A stretch of DNA of 64,000 bases from Notospermus geniculatus (taxonomy: Eukaryota > Nemertea > Pilidiophora > Heteronemertea > Lineidae). Made by a program: the position numbers and the translations under genes. Numbering within the stretch: the stretch's first letter is position 1; each line of letters opens with the position of its first letter. The notes under the pieces are model-generated. The model made no database searches. It was not told the origin of the DNA and worked only from the letters and a program-made list of their open reading frames with translations. The stretch is from NCBI GenBank assembly GCA_002633025.1, contig NMRB01001126.1:48148-112147 (forward strand). The letters are read 5' to 3'. Below are positions 51,501-62,257 of this stretch, in pieces.

Positions 51501-54500
51501 TTTCCCTCCCCGCCGCATCTTAATTAAATCTGTCCCTCCTCCTGCCATTGCACTATATACTGTATATTCATGTGTGATTGCGCGGCAGATCGAGGTGAGC
51601 CAACCACAGAATGACGACAGGACAGTGATTGAAACTTTGGATGGCATTGTGTCCTATCCTGGAAGTGGGCGGTGTCGTCTGAGGTTGCTGACCCGATTTC
51701 ACGGGAAAAAACTGTTAGACGACGATCCAGCCGTCCTGACGGAGGCGTCGCTCTGCATTCAGCCACGCGATATTTTTTAGTAAAATTAATTTATTTGATT
51801 AATTTATTTGATGATGAAACGCTTTATAAATCGCACCAAAATGAGCGAGGGAAAACACAGGAAGATAATTGACGATTGAAGAGAGACTTTCGCGATTGAA
51901 TTAGGGCCGTTTAGAGTGATCGATATTTGATTAAGTTGCTAAACACGACAATTCAGGGAGGTAATACAGAAATTAGTGCAAAATCCCTGGCAATGGATGA
52001 CTAATAGGAGACCTCGTCAATTTGATATTGTTCCAATATTCAAATTCAACTTACGATGGAAAAAACCGTTATGGGAGAGAAAGTTTGCTGTTCGTGTGGA
52101 AATGGAATGAAGTGCAACAGTCGGGGGGGGGGGTAAACATTTTTGCCTCTGCAGCAAGATGGCAATTTGAAAAATCGCAAAAGCACTGTCCGAGTATAGG
52201 CTGCAGTACAGTCGTCCCCAGTGGCCTCGAGCTCAATACTAGTTATACGCTCTCAACCACTGGCACAGATCGGGCCTAATCATGTTTCTGAACGCTAGAT
52301 GGCGCAAACTGTCATCAACCAATCATTTTAGGGAAAAACATGAAACATTTTCTTATTGGCTAATCGCTCATTGGCTGGTTGATCGAGCGCGTTCGTCAAC
52401 AACTGGTAGTGACACCTAGTGTTCAGAAACCGACTTTGGCACCCCGATACCACTGAATTATTGAGTGTAAGGCTGCAGAGGCACTGTTGTCGATGTGCTG
52501 CAAGTCAGAAAGTCTTGGCTTACAGACGTGCATGGAAATTGAACTGTCATTCGAATCGACCAATAGGCCTAATATGCGAGATAGCCTGTTACTTGACCAT
52601 TCACCAGGACAGTTTCAGAGCTTTTAGGGAGGAAAATACGTAGCAACCACTGCACTCTTCCCTAGAGACTGCAAAATCACATGAAACGCAGCCATGTTTA
52701 ATCTGTCAGTACTAATGTTGTTACGTCTATCAACTTAAAACACCCAATCAGAAATTTATCTGCAGGCAACAAGATCGCAGCACAAATGAATGCAGGGATC
52801 GTACACCGCGATGGTACGGTACTTGTGCGAGACTAGTCCCGGAGAAATTGGAGACACCACCGTGGAATTGATCAGTTTTATTTAACATTTTCGTTCACTT
52901 GATTAAACCTGTAGCTTCTTTTCCAAATGAAGCAACCGACCGAGAGAATCCTGATCAGATTGGATTAAATTTCGTGCCGAAAGCGACTGATACTCCTCTC
53001 GATGTGAAGGCATAGATGCAGCGTTTCCGAGTAAAGGCGCTGATTAATTTTCAGTTAGATTGACTGAAAGTGAAAATAGAGATGTCAGCCAACAAAAAAT
53101 GCCACGTTCCAACGGTCGACCGACGTGATTAGTTTATGGCGTACCGTATGTTCATTTTTTGCTGAGTTTATTCTTCAGAGGTACGCCCTTGTGATTATAT
53201 ATCTGGTCCGGTACCAACGGCCCGAATGACCGAAAACTGGTGGGATATATACGTCCGGAGACTGCCTTTCCCGATTCAAAGCCCGAGGTTCTTATTTTCG
53301 ACCCAACTGTGATGGAGCAATCTAAAATGCGGAATATTAAGGCAGCGGACCGACAATACTAGATCGCTAAGGCCTACTGGTGAAAGGAAAAATCCAACGG
53401 CACAAACATTTCTACTTAAAGAGGAACTGTATTCCTTCCCTCTGCTGCGCTAAGCATACCCGTGTTAAACGAGACCTCTATTGACAATGTTATTTAACTA
53501 CCACTTATCAACCTCGCCCCATGTAGAGTAACTCCCGTTCCTACTCCACGTATATATGCATTGTATTGTAATCACACATTCTCCAACACACTGGGCGAAA
53601 GGCAAATTGGAGAACGGCGCAATCACCACCGGTGGCGCCAGCTGTCGACAAAAAGTGGCAATACCGTGCCCTTTGTGCACAGAGGAACGATCAGGCCTAT
53701 TGCAACTTACATTCTGGGCAGCTTAATGCTCTGCTTCGGCCCAGGGTTACTGCAACTTTTGAGTCTCTTCTAATAAACCTAAACAAACCTAACTCTTAAT
53801 TCTAATGCGAATGAAATCCTACTGGAACACTGAGGAACACTTGGAACTCAAATTTCCATTTTCCAAACGCACCAATCACCACACATTTAAGTTTGGCATT
53901 ATCTTCTTTCTAGATGACTGCGGTAGCCCCTTGACAGGATATGAATTATCACCAAGGAAGACAGCTTAGCTGATTATTTACAGTGAAGACGATAAAGCCG
54001 TCACTTCTTAAAAATCAATCAATTCACTTAAGAAGGCCACCAAACCTACATCTTTCCTCATTATCATTTTATATACGCGTCAATTCTGGCGCACGTCCGA
54101 TCTGAAGACGCATCCATCACAGTCTGATTCGTGATCGGACATTTTAATTTTGAATTTTGAATCAACATCCAATGAAATCTCTTCTCATTTCTGAGATCGG
54201 TTATACATCTAGATTGTCCTTATCAGACATTTTGCTACATAAATAGCTTCAGTTATCAGGTTATGAAGGTAAAGTCCATTGTAATCGGCCAACACGCTGT
54301 GGGGACACCCGAAATGGAGGAATTTGACCAAATACCCTAAAAGTGAAAGTTTTATGTGAAATAAACATATACTGGCTTTAATACAAACTTTACCCTGGGG
54401 CAACAAGTCCTAGCATTCCATGTAAATTGTCATTAAACTTAGCTGGTTCAGCAAATTTGCATAGGCCTACGTCTACAGGGACTGGGCTATTGTGTTTTGT

Positions 54501-55321
54501 AAAGACCGTGACTTTTGTCAATGTGCCGTAGGTTTTCCGTCTTGGGTTTCTAGACCATGTTCTCGTTCATGTGTGCATGAACATGGAACAGGTGAAAGGA
54601 CTGACAAAATTTATGGCCTGTCGAAGTACGAAAGGCAGTATTGTAGGACTGTCATGCACGTTTGAGGAGGTCCTGTTTTGGTGGCGCTTCAACTATAAGC
54701 TTCAACATAAGCTTCTGTCCTGCTTTTCACGCCATGAGGATTACATATAGACTGGTCTAATACTTTCTAAAGACTAATCTTGTCTCAGATAATTCACTCA
54801 TTATACAAACATACATCCCGACATTTAATCTCTTTTTCACTTTGATAATGTAACGGTATCTCAGCGGATTCAAGGAGTGTGTGGCTAGCTGACCCAAAAT
54901 CGGAGATATTCGGTACCACACAGTGGATTCAGGGACTTGAACCAAAGTACGAGACTGGATTTGGACATAAGGACAGCTGGCTAAAGTGAATTCGTGAGGA
55001 ATTTCCTAACCGTCACATGTCGTGAACACTATGCGTGAACTGTGGTTCGTTTCAGAAACGACGAGACCATGCTGTCCCATCTAATCCCTTCTCCATTTGC
55101 TCGCCCCCTTTGCCGTGAATGAGATATTAATATCTATGGGCGAAGTCTATATCAGAGTCCAGGGACTACGCCTCTGATTGTCCGCTAAGCCAGTGAGGTG
55201 AAAATTACCAAAGTAGTTGCTTAGACCAAAGGAGAAATTCATTAGTCTGAACCTTAGTCCGGAGGCACGACGATAGGCCCCAACCTGAGTGACTGCGTAT
55301 GAATTTCACAAAATCCGAAAG
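45560..55321. other. Intergenic DNA between the LINE tail and Kv1 paralogue D
   Basis: Long frames occur (45863-46342, 47847-48405, 49445-49897, 50438-50968) but none shows a recognisable domain, splice context or consistent codon use. One inverted-repeat element (48597-48740) is clear. A G run lies at about 52126. Confidence 0.5.
48597..48740. mobile_element. Terminal inverted-repeat element
   Basis: Ends aagcaaggttaattcactgg and ccaatgaaccttgctt pair with small gaps, followed inwards by catacgga / tccgtgtg. About 144 bp, non-coding. Confidence 0.65.
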
Positions 55322-56376
55322 ATGTCGACACCGCGGCGCCGCCGTTCCGCTGCTCACTTAGCGGACGACGTCAACAGCACTACCAAACCTTCCTGGCTAA
55401 TTGCACCACCAAAACCTCGGAAATCGTACAAAGCATTTGTGAACCTCTTTTGCTGTATAGCGCGCAAAAAGGCAGAACCAGTTTTGGTAGGAGACATCTC
55501 GCCGCTTCTGTTTGAGCATGCACAATTGTACGAGAAGTTTCACAACTGCGAAGAAGCTGGGTGTCAGATCGTCAGACTCAATGTAGCAGGACAAATTTAT
55601 GAAACCCAGTTAAAGACTCTCAGCAGGTTTCCCACAACTCTCCTTGGAGACGCCACAAAACGTGCAAAGTACTGGGATGCAGAAAGAAATGAGTACTTCT
55701 TTGACAGACACAGACCAACTTTCGCCGCCATTTTGAATTTTTACCAAAATGGCGGCAAATTGCGGCGCCCGATGGAAGTCCCCGACGACGTGTTTCAAAA
55801 TGAGATAAAGTTCTTCGAATTGGGTAGTGACGTTATTGAAGCCTACAGGGCTGAGGAGGGGTACTTGAAAGACATAACTCCCGCTAAGCCTGAGGGGAGT
55901 TGCAAGCGATTTTTCTGGCAGCTTTTCGCGGGAAGTGATCGTTCCGTTTCTGCTCGTTTGATGACGCTCTGGTCAATGGTCGTGACACTGCTGTCAGTGT
56001 GTCTGCTCTGCGTTGAGACTTTACCAAAGTACCAAGAGAGGGGATGCAAAGACGGAGAATTGACGGATCCTGCGACAGTTGGAGAACTTGCCACATTTTT
56101 TCTTGTCGAAACAACATGCGTTCTATGGTTCTGCATTGAATTAAGCATGCGTTTCTACACAGACCCAGATAAGAAAAACTTCTTCAAAAATCTTATAAAC
56201 GTCACAGATGCAGTAACAATTCTACCGTACGCCGGCACGGTAGTGGAGTGGCACTACCACAGATTATGCCAGGCGGGTACCATCTCACGATACATGCTCA
56301 TTCTTGGACTCTTAAAATTTCTTCGGATCGTCCGCCTGTTCAAACTCTGCCGGTACCTCCAAGGCCTCCGCATTCT
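55322..56376 (+). CDS. Divergent Kv1-type K+ channel, paralogue D, 3' part lost in the N run
   Basis: Visible are 351 residues: a basic N-terminus (STPRRRRSA), a CC pair near 44-45 that could be lipidated, T1 at about 83-178 (LLGDATKR, EYFFDRHRP, GGKLRRP), S1 210-235, S2 252-278, S3 291-310 and S4 321-347 with K332, R335, R338, K341 and R344. The N run begins just after GLRI, so S5, the pore and S6 are not visible and the potassium filter is inferred only from the family. The start is the first ATG in the frame (55322); an in-frame TGA sits upstream at 55286. The sequence after the gap is an unrelated repeat even though its frame happens to stay open. The gap (319 N) is about the length the missing pore module would need. 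It is on the opposite strand to the other three copies and clearly more diverged. Confidence 0.88.
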
Positions 56377-56695
56377 NNNNNNNNNNNNNNNNNNNNNNNN
56401 NNNNNNNNNNNNNNNNNNNNNNNNNNNNNNNNNNNNNNNNNNNNNNNNNNNNNNNNNNNNNNNNNNNNNNNNNNNNNNNNNNNNNNNNNNNNNNNNNNNN
56501 NNNNNNNNNNNNNNNNNNNNNNNNNNNNNNNNNNNNNNNNNNNNNNNNNNNNNNNNNNNNNNNNNNNNNNNNNNNNNNNNNNNNNNNNNNNNNNNNNNNN
56601 NNNNNNNNNNNNNNNNNNNNNNNNNNNNNNNNNNNNNNNNNNNNNNNNNNNNNNNNNNNNNNNNNNNNNNNNNNNNNNNNNNNNNNNNNNNNNNN
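56377..56695. other. Assembly gap of 319 N
   Basis: Removes the pore half of Kv1 paralogue D. The sequence right of it is a repeat with a second copy at 59937-60150, which probably caused the break. Confidence 0.99.
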
Positions 56696-56696
56696 A

Positions 56697-56922
56697 AACT
56701 GTTTGGGTCGGAGATTGTTTGGACTACTCGCAGGGTACTGATGGACGCCTCGTTTAAACATGGGCCATTGAACCATCTTTTTTGAAGATGGGGATTTGGC
56801 CTAGTGGTTTAAGGCGTGCTGCCCCTTAGTGCTGGCGATTGATGCCTTATGCGAGGGTCCGTGGGTTCGATTCTGGTAGGAAGCAATGTCTTTCACCTTA
56901 GAAACTCGATTTCTATTTCATA
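56697..56922 (+). repeat. tRNA-like repeat, copy 1 (inverted pair)
   Basis: Contains an A-box-like segment (tggcctagtggtttaaggc) and a B-box-like segment (gggttcgattc), as in tRNA-derived SINEs. The whole 226 bp recurs inverted at 59937-60150. Its right end supplies part of the pyrimidine tract in front of the GPCR exon at 56937. It begins one base after the N run. Confidence 0.7.
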
Positions 56923-56936
56923 TTCTTTGTTCACAG

Positions 56937-57157
56937 GTTCCAATCTTTCATGACGTGGACAACATCTATGTTATCCGGTCTGTTCCTTGCTGAAATGTCA
57001 ATTGACAGATTGATAGCAGTCAAGTTCCCAATGTCTGCCTCGAGACTCTGTACAGCATCGAGATCAAGGAGAACAGTCATCGTTACTACTGTCCTAATTA
57101 CCACCCTCAACCTAAACACATTCTTCACCCATGAGTTTGTCAGGGACATAACATCAG
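56937..57157 (+). CDS. Class A (rhodopsin-like) GPCR, internal exon covering TM3-TM4
   Basis: The exon reads FQSFMTWTTSMLSGLFLAEM then SIDRLIAVKFP, which is TM3 plus a DRY-type motif in the variant form DRL, then a basic second intracellular loop (RSRRT) and TM4 up to DITS. It is flanked by a good acceptor (a T-rich tract ending ttgttcacag before 56937) and a good donor (tcag then gtaaaa at 57158). The exon starts with one carried base and ends in phase 1, which matches the acceptor chosen at 61501. The DRLIAV(K/R)FP style is typical of invertebrate peptide-receptor-like class A GPCRs; the ligand is unknown. Exons for TM1-TM2 were not found between paralogue D and here; they may lie in the N run or upstream. 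The 5' neighbour is a tRNA-like repeat ending about 15 bases before the exon. Confidence 0.75.
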
Positions 57158-57713
57158 GTAAAATGGTGTCCATCAATTCATTATAAAAATGCTGTATGGA
57201 AGAGACGACAGTTTACCTGTCCGACTACGTGATTATTTTTTCTACCATTCAGCATCAAGGTTCTTCCTGACTGGGGGTTTAATAGCATCACTCACTATAG
57301 TCCATGAGCCAGACCGATTTTGAGTACCAATTTAGTGGCCAGACCCAACATGGATTTTTGGTCAGTCTGATGTGTTAGGTGTCTGAAATAATGTGATGGA
57401 CATTTCAATATTCAGTAGCTTTATACCCCTAATTAAGATTCTTAAAATCGCTCATTGGAATCCCATTGCAATACTTATACAAACTTCTATTACAAATTCA
57501 AGTGTCACTTTACACTTTTTTTCTCGTCAGTTTTAGACCCTAATTACCAATAGATAGAAATATGGCAGATAGCTATATTTTAACGAAGTGGTTATTGACA
57601 CGGAAAATCCTCCGTGGCTGCAAGACTGGATTCGCTCTTCGGTACACGGAACACTTATGATTAGTTCTAGAATCTGCCACCAGGCGTCTTGCAGTATGCA
57701 GTGCTAAGACTAA

Positions 57714-57802
57714 CCTTGGAGGAATTATACTGACGGCGGTGGCGATGATGAAACCTTTGAAGTGACCTCGCTGTTCCTCCTGTCAGTATAATTCCTCCAA
57801 GG
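57714..57802. mobile_element. Short terminal inverted-repeat element in the GPCR intron
   Basis: Perfect 21-bp ends at 57714-57734 and 57782-57802 (ccttggaggaattatactga inwards). The terminal ttggaggaatt also forms the tight hairpin at 2005-2033. Confidence 0.75.
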
Positions 57803-58114
57803 ACAAACACACGAAAACGACACTCGAGGCAGAGCTGGGCTGGCGCAATATGATGCTCAGATGACGAATTTGAGCAACCACGTGTCGGGCTGATACAGCT
57901 GACGGTCGGCGCATGTCATTGATATATAGAGCCAGGAACTCCAGGGGAAGGTTTGGGGATGGATTGGACGAGATTTGAAGGCGAAAATTTGTTTTACTTT
58001 GAATCTTTAGAATATTACCGATCATACAAAACAATAATTTACCGCGTAGCCTCGATTTGACTGATACTTTTCTTTGCGTAATATGACCCCGTGAATCACC
58101 GTTGACACAACGAA

Positions 58115-58317
58115 TGATGATAAACCTCCCAAGTACGCAAATTTTCGGCCCCTTCCCAGTGATTCCTCAGGCACTTTTAGATAGGCCTAGGCCTAGAAGA
58201 ACCAGAAAAGAAAAGTCTTTTCTGGTTCTTTATAGGCCTAGTAAAAGTGCCTGAGGAAGGCCCCGAATGGGGCCGAAAATTTGCGTAATCTTGGAATGAG
58301 TTGACTTCCTATCATCA
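58115..58317. mobile_element. Foldback element, family 1, with an inner hairpin
   Basis: Both arms contain gcaaattttcgg(g)cccc and cctcaggcactttta (or complements). The centre is a second perfect hairpin around agaaccagaaaag. TAGGCCTA occurs in both arms next to the inner hairpin. It lies inside the GPCR intron. Confidence 0.78.
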
Positions 58318-58404
58318 CTACCGCGGTATGCCTAACTAAAAACGGGTGTAGATCTAGACCCTCGCGGTCACCGGTCACTACTACAATTCACTTTTCCGCG
58401 CAGG

Positions 58405-58590
58405 GGATGGGATCCGTGTCTCCAAGGACGATTCTCATCTTGGTGACACGGATCCGTGTCTCCAAGAGCGATCATCAACTTGGAGACACGGATCCGTGTC
58501 TATAACCCGGCCGTTCGAGAAACGGATCCGTGTCTCCAAGCGCCATTTATCATATTGGAGAAACGGATCCATGTCTATAACCCCGGCCAT
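58405..58590. repeat. Tandem repeat of a BamHI-containing palindrome
   Basis: Five units with a period of about 36-41 bp, each centred on a full or partial gacacggatccgtgtc palindrome (perfect at 58445-58460 and 58485-58500), separated by tccaag...cttgga or tataacc spacers. It lies inside the GPCR intron. Confidence 0.8.
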
Positions 58591-59936
58591 ATTTTAAACA
58601 TTGTGACGAACAAATGACGTATCTGTCAAACTTTGCCCCAAATCCATCAAAATCACCAAAAATGATGTTTTTACGACAAATACTAATTAACTCATATTCT
58701 AAACAAGCCTACCAGACTGAGAGGTGCCACACTTCTATATATTATACAAAACTGTTTCACCCTACATGCACAATAGGGCCTTTTATCCACACTGCTTCGA
58801 TGGCATGTGCCGTTTATAGTCCTGAATAAACAAGCCTGGCGGCAACAGGGTTGGCACTTGGCCTCATCCCCCGGGCTTCAGCAGCCACCTAATGGCATAC
58901 AATAACATCAATCCATAATTCAAGATTAGCAATGCCCATTTCACGACGTAGTGGTCACATGTTGGTCAAGACTGACATTCGTGACGGGGATTTGAATAGG
59001 CCGTCAGTGCTAGGCGCTATTTACGGATTGTGGTTTCATGGAATAGAGATCCATTTCACCATGCATTCAAGAATTCCATGGCTCTGTTGTCAGTGGTTGA
59101 CAAACGCTTTGGATTGTGCGTGCGTGACTGCATTCTTTATTGATACAAGTTGTAATGCGGCATTTGACTGACAACATAGGCCTTGTGGTATCCCACCACC
59201 TCATGTCTTATTCGCAAGAAAATGACCAGGCGTTCTCCTGTGTGCCATTGGTCCATCAATGCAGGCGGGAAACCAGGCTCTGACATAGTAATGAAGGGGG
59301 CAGCACTTCGGCATATAGTGCATTGATGTTATAGAACCGACTCTACGGTATGATGGAGTACACAACAACTAATTATTAACAGGCGTATCCACGGAAAAGG
59401 GCACAGCATATGCATAATTACCGCCGTATCGCCAAAGTGGTTTACTCAGTGCCTAGTACGACCTGAGCACTGCTACAGCAATAAACCTCTTCACTTACCA
59501 CGCCACAAATAATGACACTTACCCGCCAGATATAAAGTCCATCAAAAATAATCTCGTAACTTGCAAATGTACACTGGTGGACAGAAATATTAGGATAGTG
59601 TCCAATTTGAAGTTTGATGTAAGTTTCTGCCTGTTAATGAATGGAATGAACTCAACTTTTGTTCATATATTGTGGGGAGGGTCCTTCTTTCCCCGTGCTA
59701 AAATTTCAGTGAATTACATAATCATGGCAATTATGCAATGACGTAAATGACAATAAGGCAATTCTCACCTTTGTTCATCAAAGGCATTTACGAGCGAATA
59801 CTCATTTTCTTCGTTTTTCTTCATTTTTTCTTGAGAATGCATTTGAAGCTTTTAATTACTCATGGTTGATCATACACTTGCGTTAGGCCTACATAACATG
59901 TCTCACCAGTTTAATACGCTATAACAACACAGGAGT

Positions 59937-60150
59937 ATGAAATAGAAATCGGGTTTCTAAGGTGAAAGACATTGCTTCCTACCGAACCCACGGACCCTCG
60001 CATGAAGCATCAATCGCCAGCACTAAGGGGCAACACGCCTTAACCACCATGCCAAATCCCCATCTTCAAAAAAGATGGTTCAATGGCATATGTTAAACGA
60101 GGCGTCCATCAGCACCCTGTGAGTAGTCCAAACAATCTCCGAACCCAAAC
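59937..60150 (-). repeat. tRNA-like repeat, copy 2 (inverted pair)
   Basis: Reverse complement of 56697-56922 with scattered changes. The B-box region is shortened (gggttcg then gtagg), so this copy would be a poorer RNA polymerase III promoter. Confidence 0.7.
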
Positions 60151-60639
60151 GGTATATAACGACATTATAACAATAAATCACTTGGAATTAATAACAATCC
60201 ACATTGGAAGTGCAGAAACAAAGTTAAAACATGATCAAAAGTGTGTTCTATACTTTATTCAAGCCAAAACATTTGATTCTTCTGATTCTTAACAGCCATA
60301 AACTTACATCAAACTTCCAATTGGCCTCTGTCCTATTAAATATATCTGTCCACCTGTGTATTTCTAAATTACCGTCGACGTCATCCATTTCACAAGCTCA
60401 TCAACGAAAGGCATGACACGTATTAATGATTCAGGAATAAAACAGACATCATCTTTGGCGATATTCTCCAATTTTCATTGTTCAGAAACGCATTATCCCC
60501 CCCCCCCCGAAAATACCCTTTGTAAGGGCGCTTCTGTTGGCAAATTACCCACCATAATAGAATTGCCCTCACACGGAATTTCAAAGCTACTTCTTCGTCA
60601 TCAGCTGAGATATACTAACGCCAAAAGGGTGAATGTCGT

Positions 60640-60740
60640 CCTGGGTACCCTTAGAGGGTACCCAGGTCCAACCTGGGTATCCCTAAATGGCACCCAGGTA
60701 CGTACTGGGTACCCTTTAGGAACCTAAAGGATACCCAGTT
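60640..60740. repeat. Clustered short palindromes with CTGGGTACC
   Basis: ctgggtaccc is followed by its complement at 60640-60665, then a second hairpin ctgggtaccctttagg / cctaaaggatacccag at 60705-60738. This looks like a small foldback unit. Confidence 0.55.
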
Positions 60741-61128
60741 TGAAATTTCCGCCTGGTGAGATACCTGGAATCCAGGTTGATGGTACTTTTACCGTTCAGC
60801 TCGTCATGCTCGCAAGCGTAACACGTGGAGATGACATTATGGCGACCAGAGTGTCAGACTCGCGTCTAAAAGAGTATCTCGCCAGTATACCGTCCTACAG
60901 AGATGGCATTTTTATGTCCAAAGGCCGCGAAGTTAAAAGCAAATATGTTGAGGTCGACAGAACATGCATTTTTCTGCAACTGTTTGATCACTTAAGGACC
61001 AAAACATGCCAAACGACAAACTGACATCAAAATTAAATATCAGGTCAAACTTCTTTTCAAAAATTTAGCGGATAATCAGTCAAATTTTGAGATTCCACGG
61101 ATTGAAGAATGGTGATTTGGCAATCGGN

Positions 61129-61232
61129 ATATATGGCTATGGAGACCATGGCCATTCGAATATAACCTTACAATAGCGAGCTATTGTTTGGCGGACTTGC
61201 ATTCCTAGGACGTTCATTCCTGTCACACCTGT
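61129..61232 (-). repeat. Interspersed repeat, family 4, copy 3, truncated at an N
   Basis: Begins exactly after the N at 61128 with atatatggctatggagacca. The rest of the unit seen in the other copies is missing, so the join probably fell inside a repeat. Confidence 0.72.
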
Positions 61233-61500
61233 CTAGTAGGTCTGCGATCATTATTTTTCTCTCCAAGCAGTTTGAAACATGTGAGGTAAGAGCTGAAGTG
61301 AATGAAACACAACAATCACAAGCCTTTGTGACCTGACGGTGTCAGGATAATGCCATTGATCACTTGGTTGTTATGTCGCTGCTTGAGTTATTACGACATG
61401 ATTGGTGATTACTAGGCATATTACATCATAACTTTGGGCCCACCTGGGGAAAAGTTTGGTCGTTCCGAACAGTTATGGGTTGTCAACAACTCTATTACAG

Positions 61501-61997
61501 GTTACGAAACTCTTCACATTCACGTTGAAAATCACCCAGCTATCGAATTATTAGTTTCTCTATTTCATCTACTTCTCGGAGCATTCATTCCTTTTGTTAT
61601 CATATCAACGTGCAACATGATCATTATCGTCACTGTAAAACTCGCCTCGGATAAAAGGATTAAAATTACCGGAAGTCATGAACATTCCCAAGGGAAGGAC
61701 ACAGATTTTCTAACGCGAATGCTCGTGTTTATCAGTATTCTGTATGTTGTCACTTCCATGCCATTTCGAATATATTACCTGATTATGGACATACCAGAAG
61801 TATCTCGAATTTATGATATGTCAGATAGTTATTGGATTCTACGTTTTAGTGCGCAAAATGAGTTTCTTTTTGACACGTGGGTATGTAATTATGCCTTTAA
61901 TTTTTACCTTTACTGTGTTGGAGGAGGTCGTCGATACAGAGAGGACACCATGCAGATTTTAAAGTCGATAGCATATTTTGTTATGAGGAGAAAGTAA
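61501..61997 (+). CDS. Class A (rhodopsin-like) GPCR, terminal exon covering TM5-TM7
   Basis: Joining phase-1 base G from 57157 to GT at 61501 gives DITS-GYETLHIHVEN, a sensible second extracellular loop, followed by TM5 (AIELLVSLFHLLLGAFIPF), a third intracellular loop (KLASDKRIKITGSHEHSQGKDT), TM6 (FLTRMLVFISILYVVTSMPF), and TM7 ending NYAFNFYLY, an NPxxY variant. Helix 8 follows (GGRRYRED), and TAA at 61995. The acceptor is ctctattacag before 61501. The same frame is open back to 61416, but the phase of the upstream donor fits 61501. TM6 lacks the CWxP motif; TSMPF replaces it, as in other peptide-receptor-like class A families. The intron is 57158-61500 and contains several repeats. Function: a G-protein-coupled receptor of the plasma membrane, ligand not assignable. 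Confidence 0.78.
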
Positions 61998-62257
61998 TCG
62001 CAGTAACAACATCTCCCCACACTGAAAAATAATCCATTCTCTGATTGTGTACCTTTGTGGTACTTATACTATATTCAACTCATTATGAGTACTAGTCAGC
62101 CGACCAAAACGTCTAATATAACCTTTGGTGGCATTGGATGTTAAAGTTGTTCCAATGGGTAAGTTCAATTTTTATTTTCGTAATGCCTGTATATACATGT
62201 AGCCTATTTCAATCTCGTTTTATCCTTCCAACTAATGTTTATTTTGTTTGTTTGCAG

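Larger units (their letters stand above)
57158..61500 (+). other. Inferred phase-1 intron of the GPCR gene
   Basis: Bounded by gtaaaa and ctctattacag. It contains a TIR element, a foldback element, the palindrome tandem array, the inverted tRNA-like copy, CTGGGTACC palindromes, a family 4 repeat and the N at 61128. No other gene is visible inside. Confidence 0.6.

Noticed and set aside
56377-56785. Continuation of the Kv paralogue D frame across the N run to a stop at 56785
   Set aside because: The residues after the gap derive from the tRNA-like repeat also present at 59937-60150 and do not resemble S6 or a channel tail.
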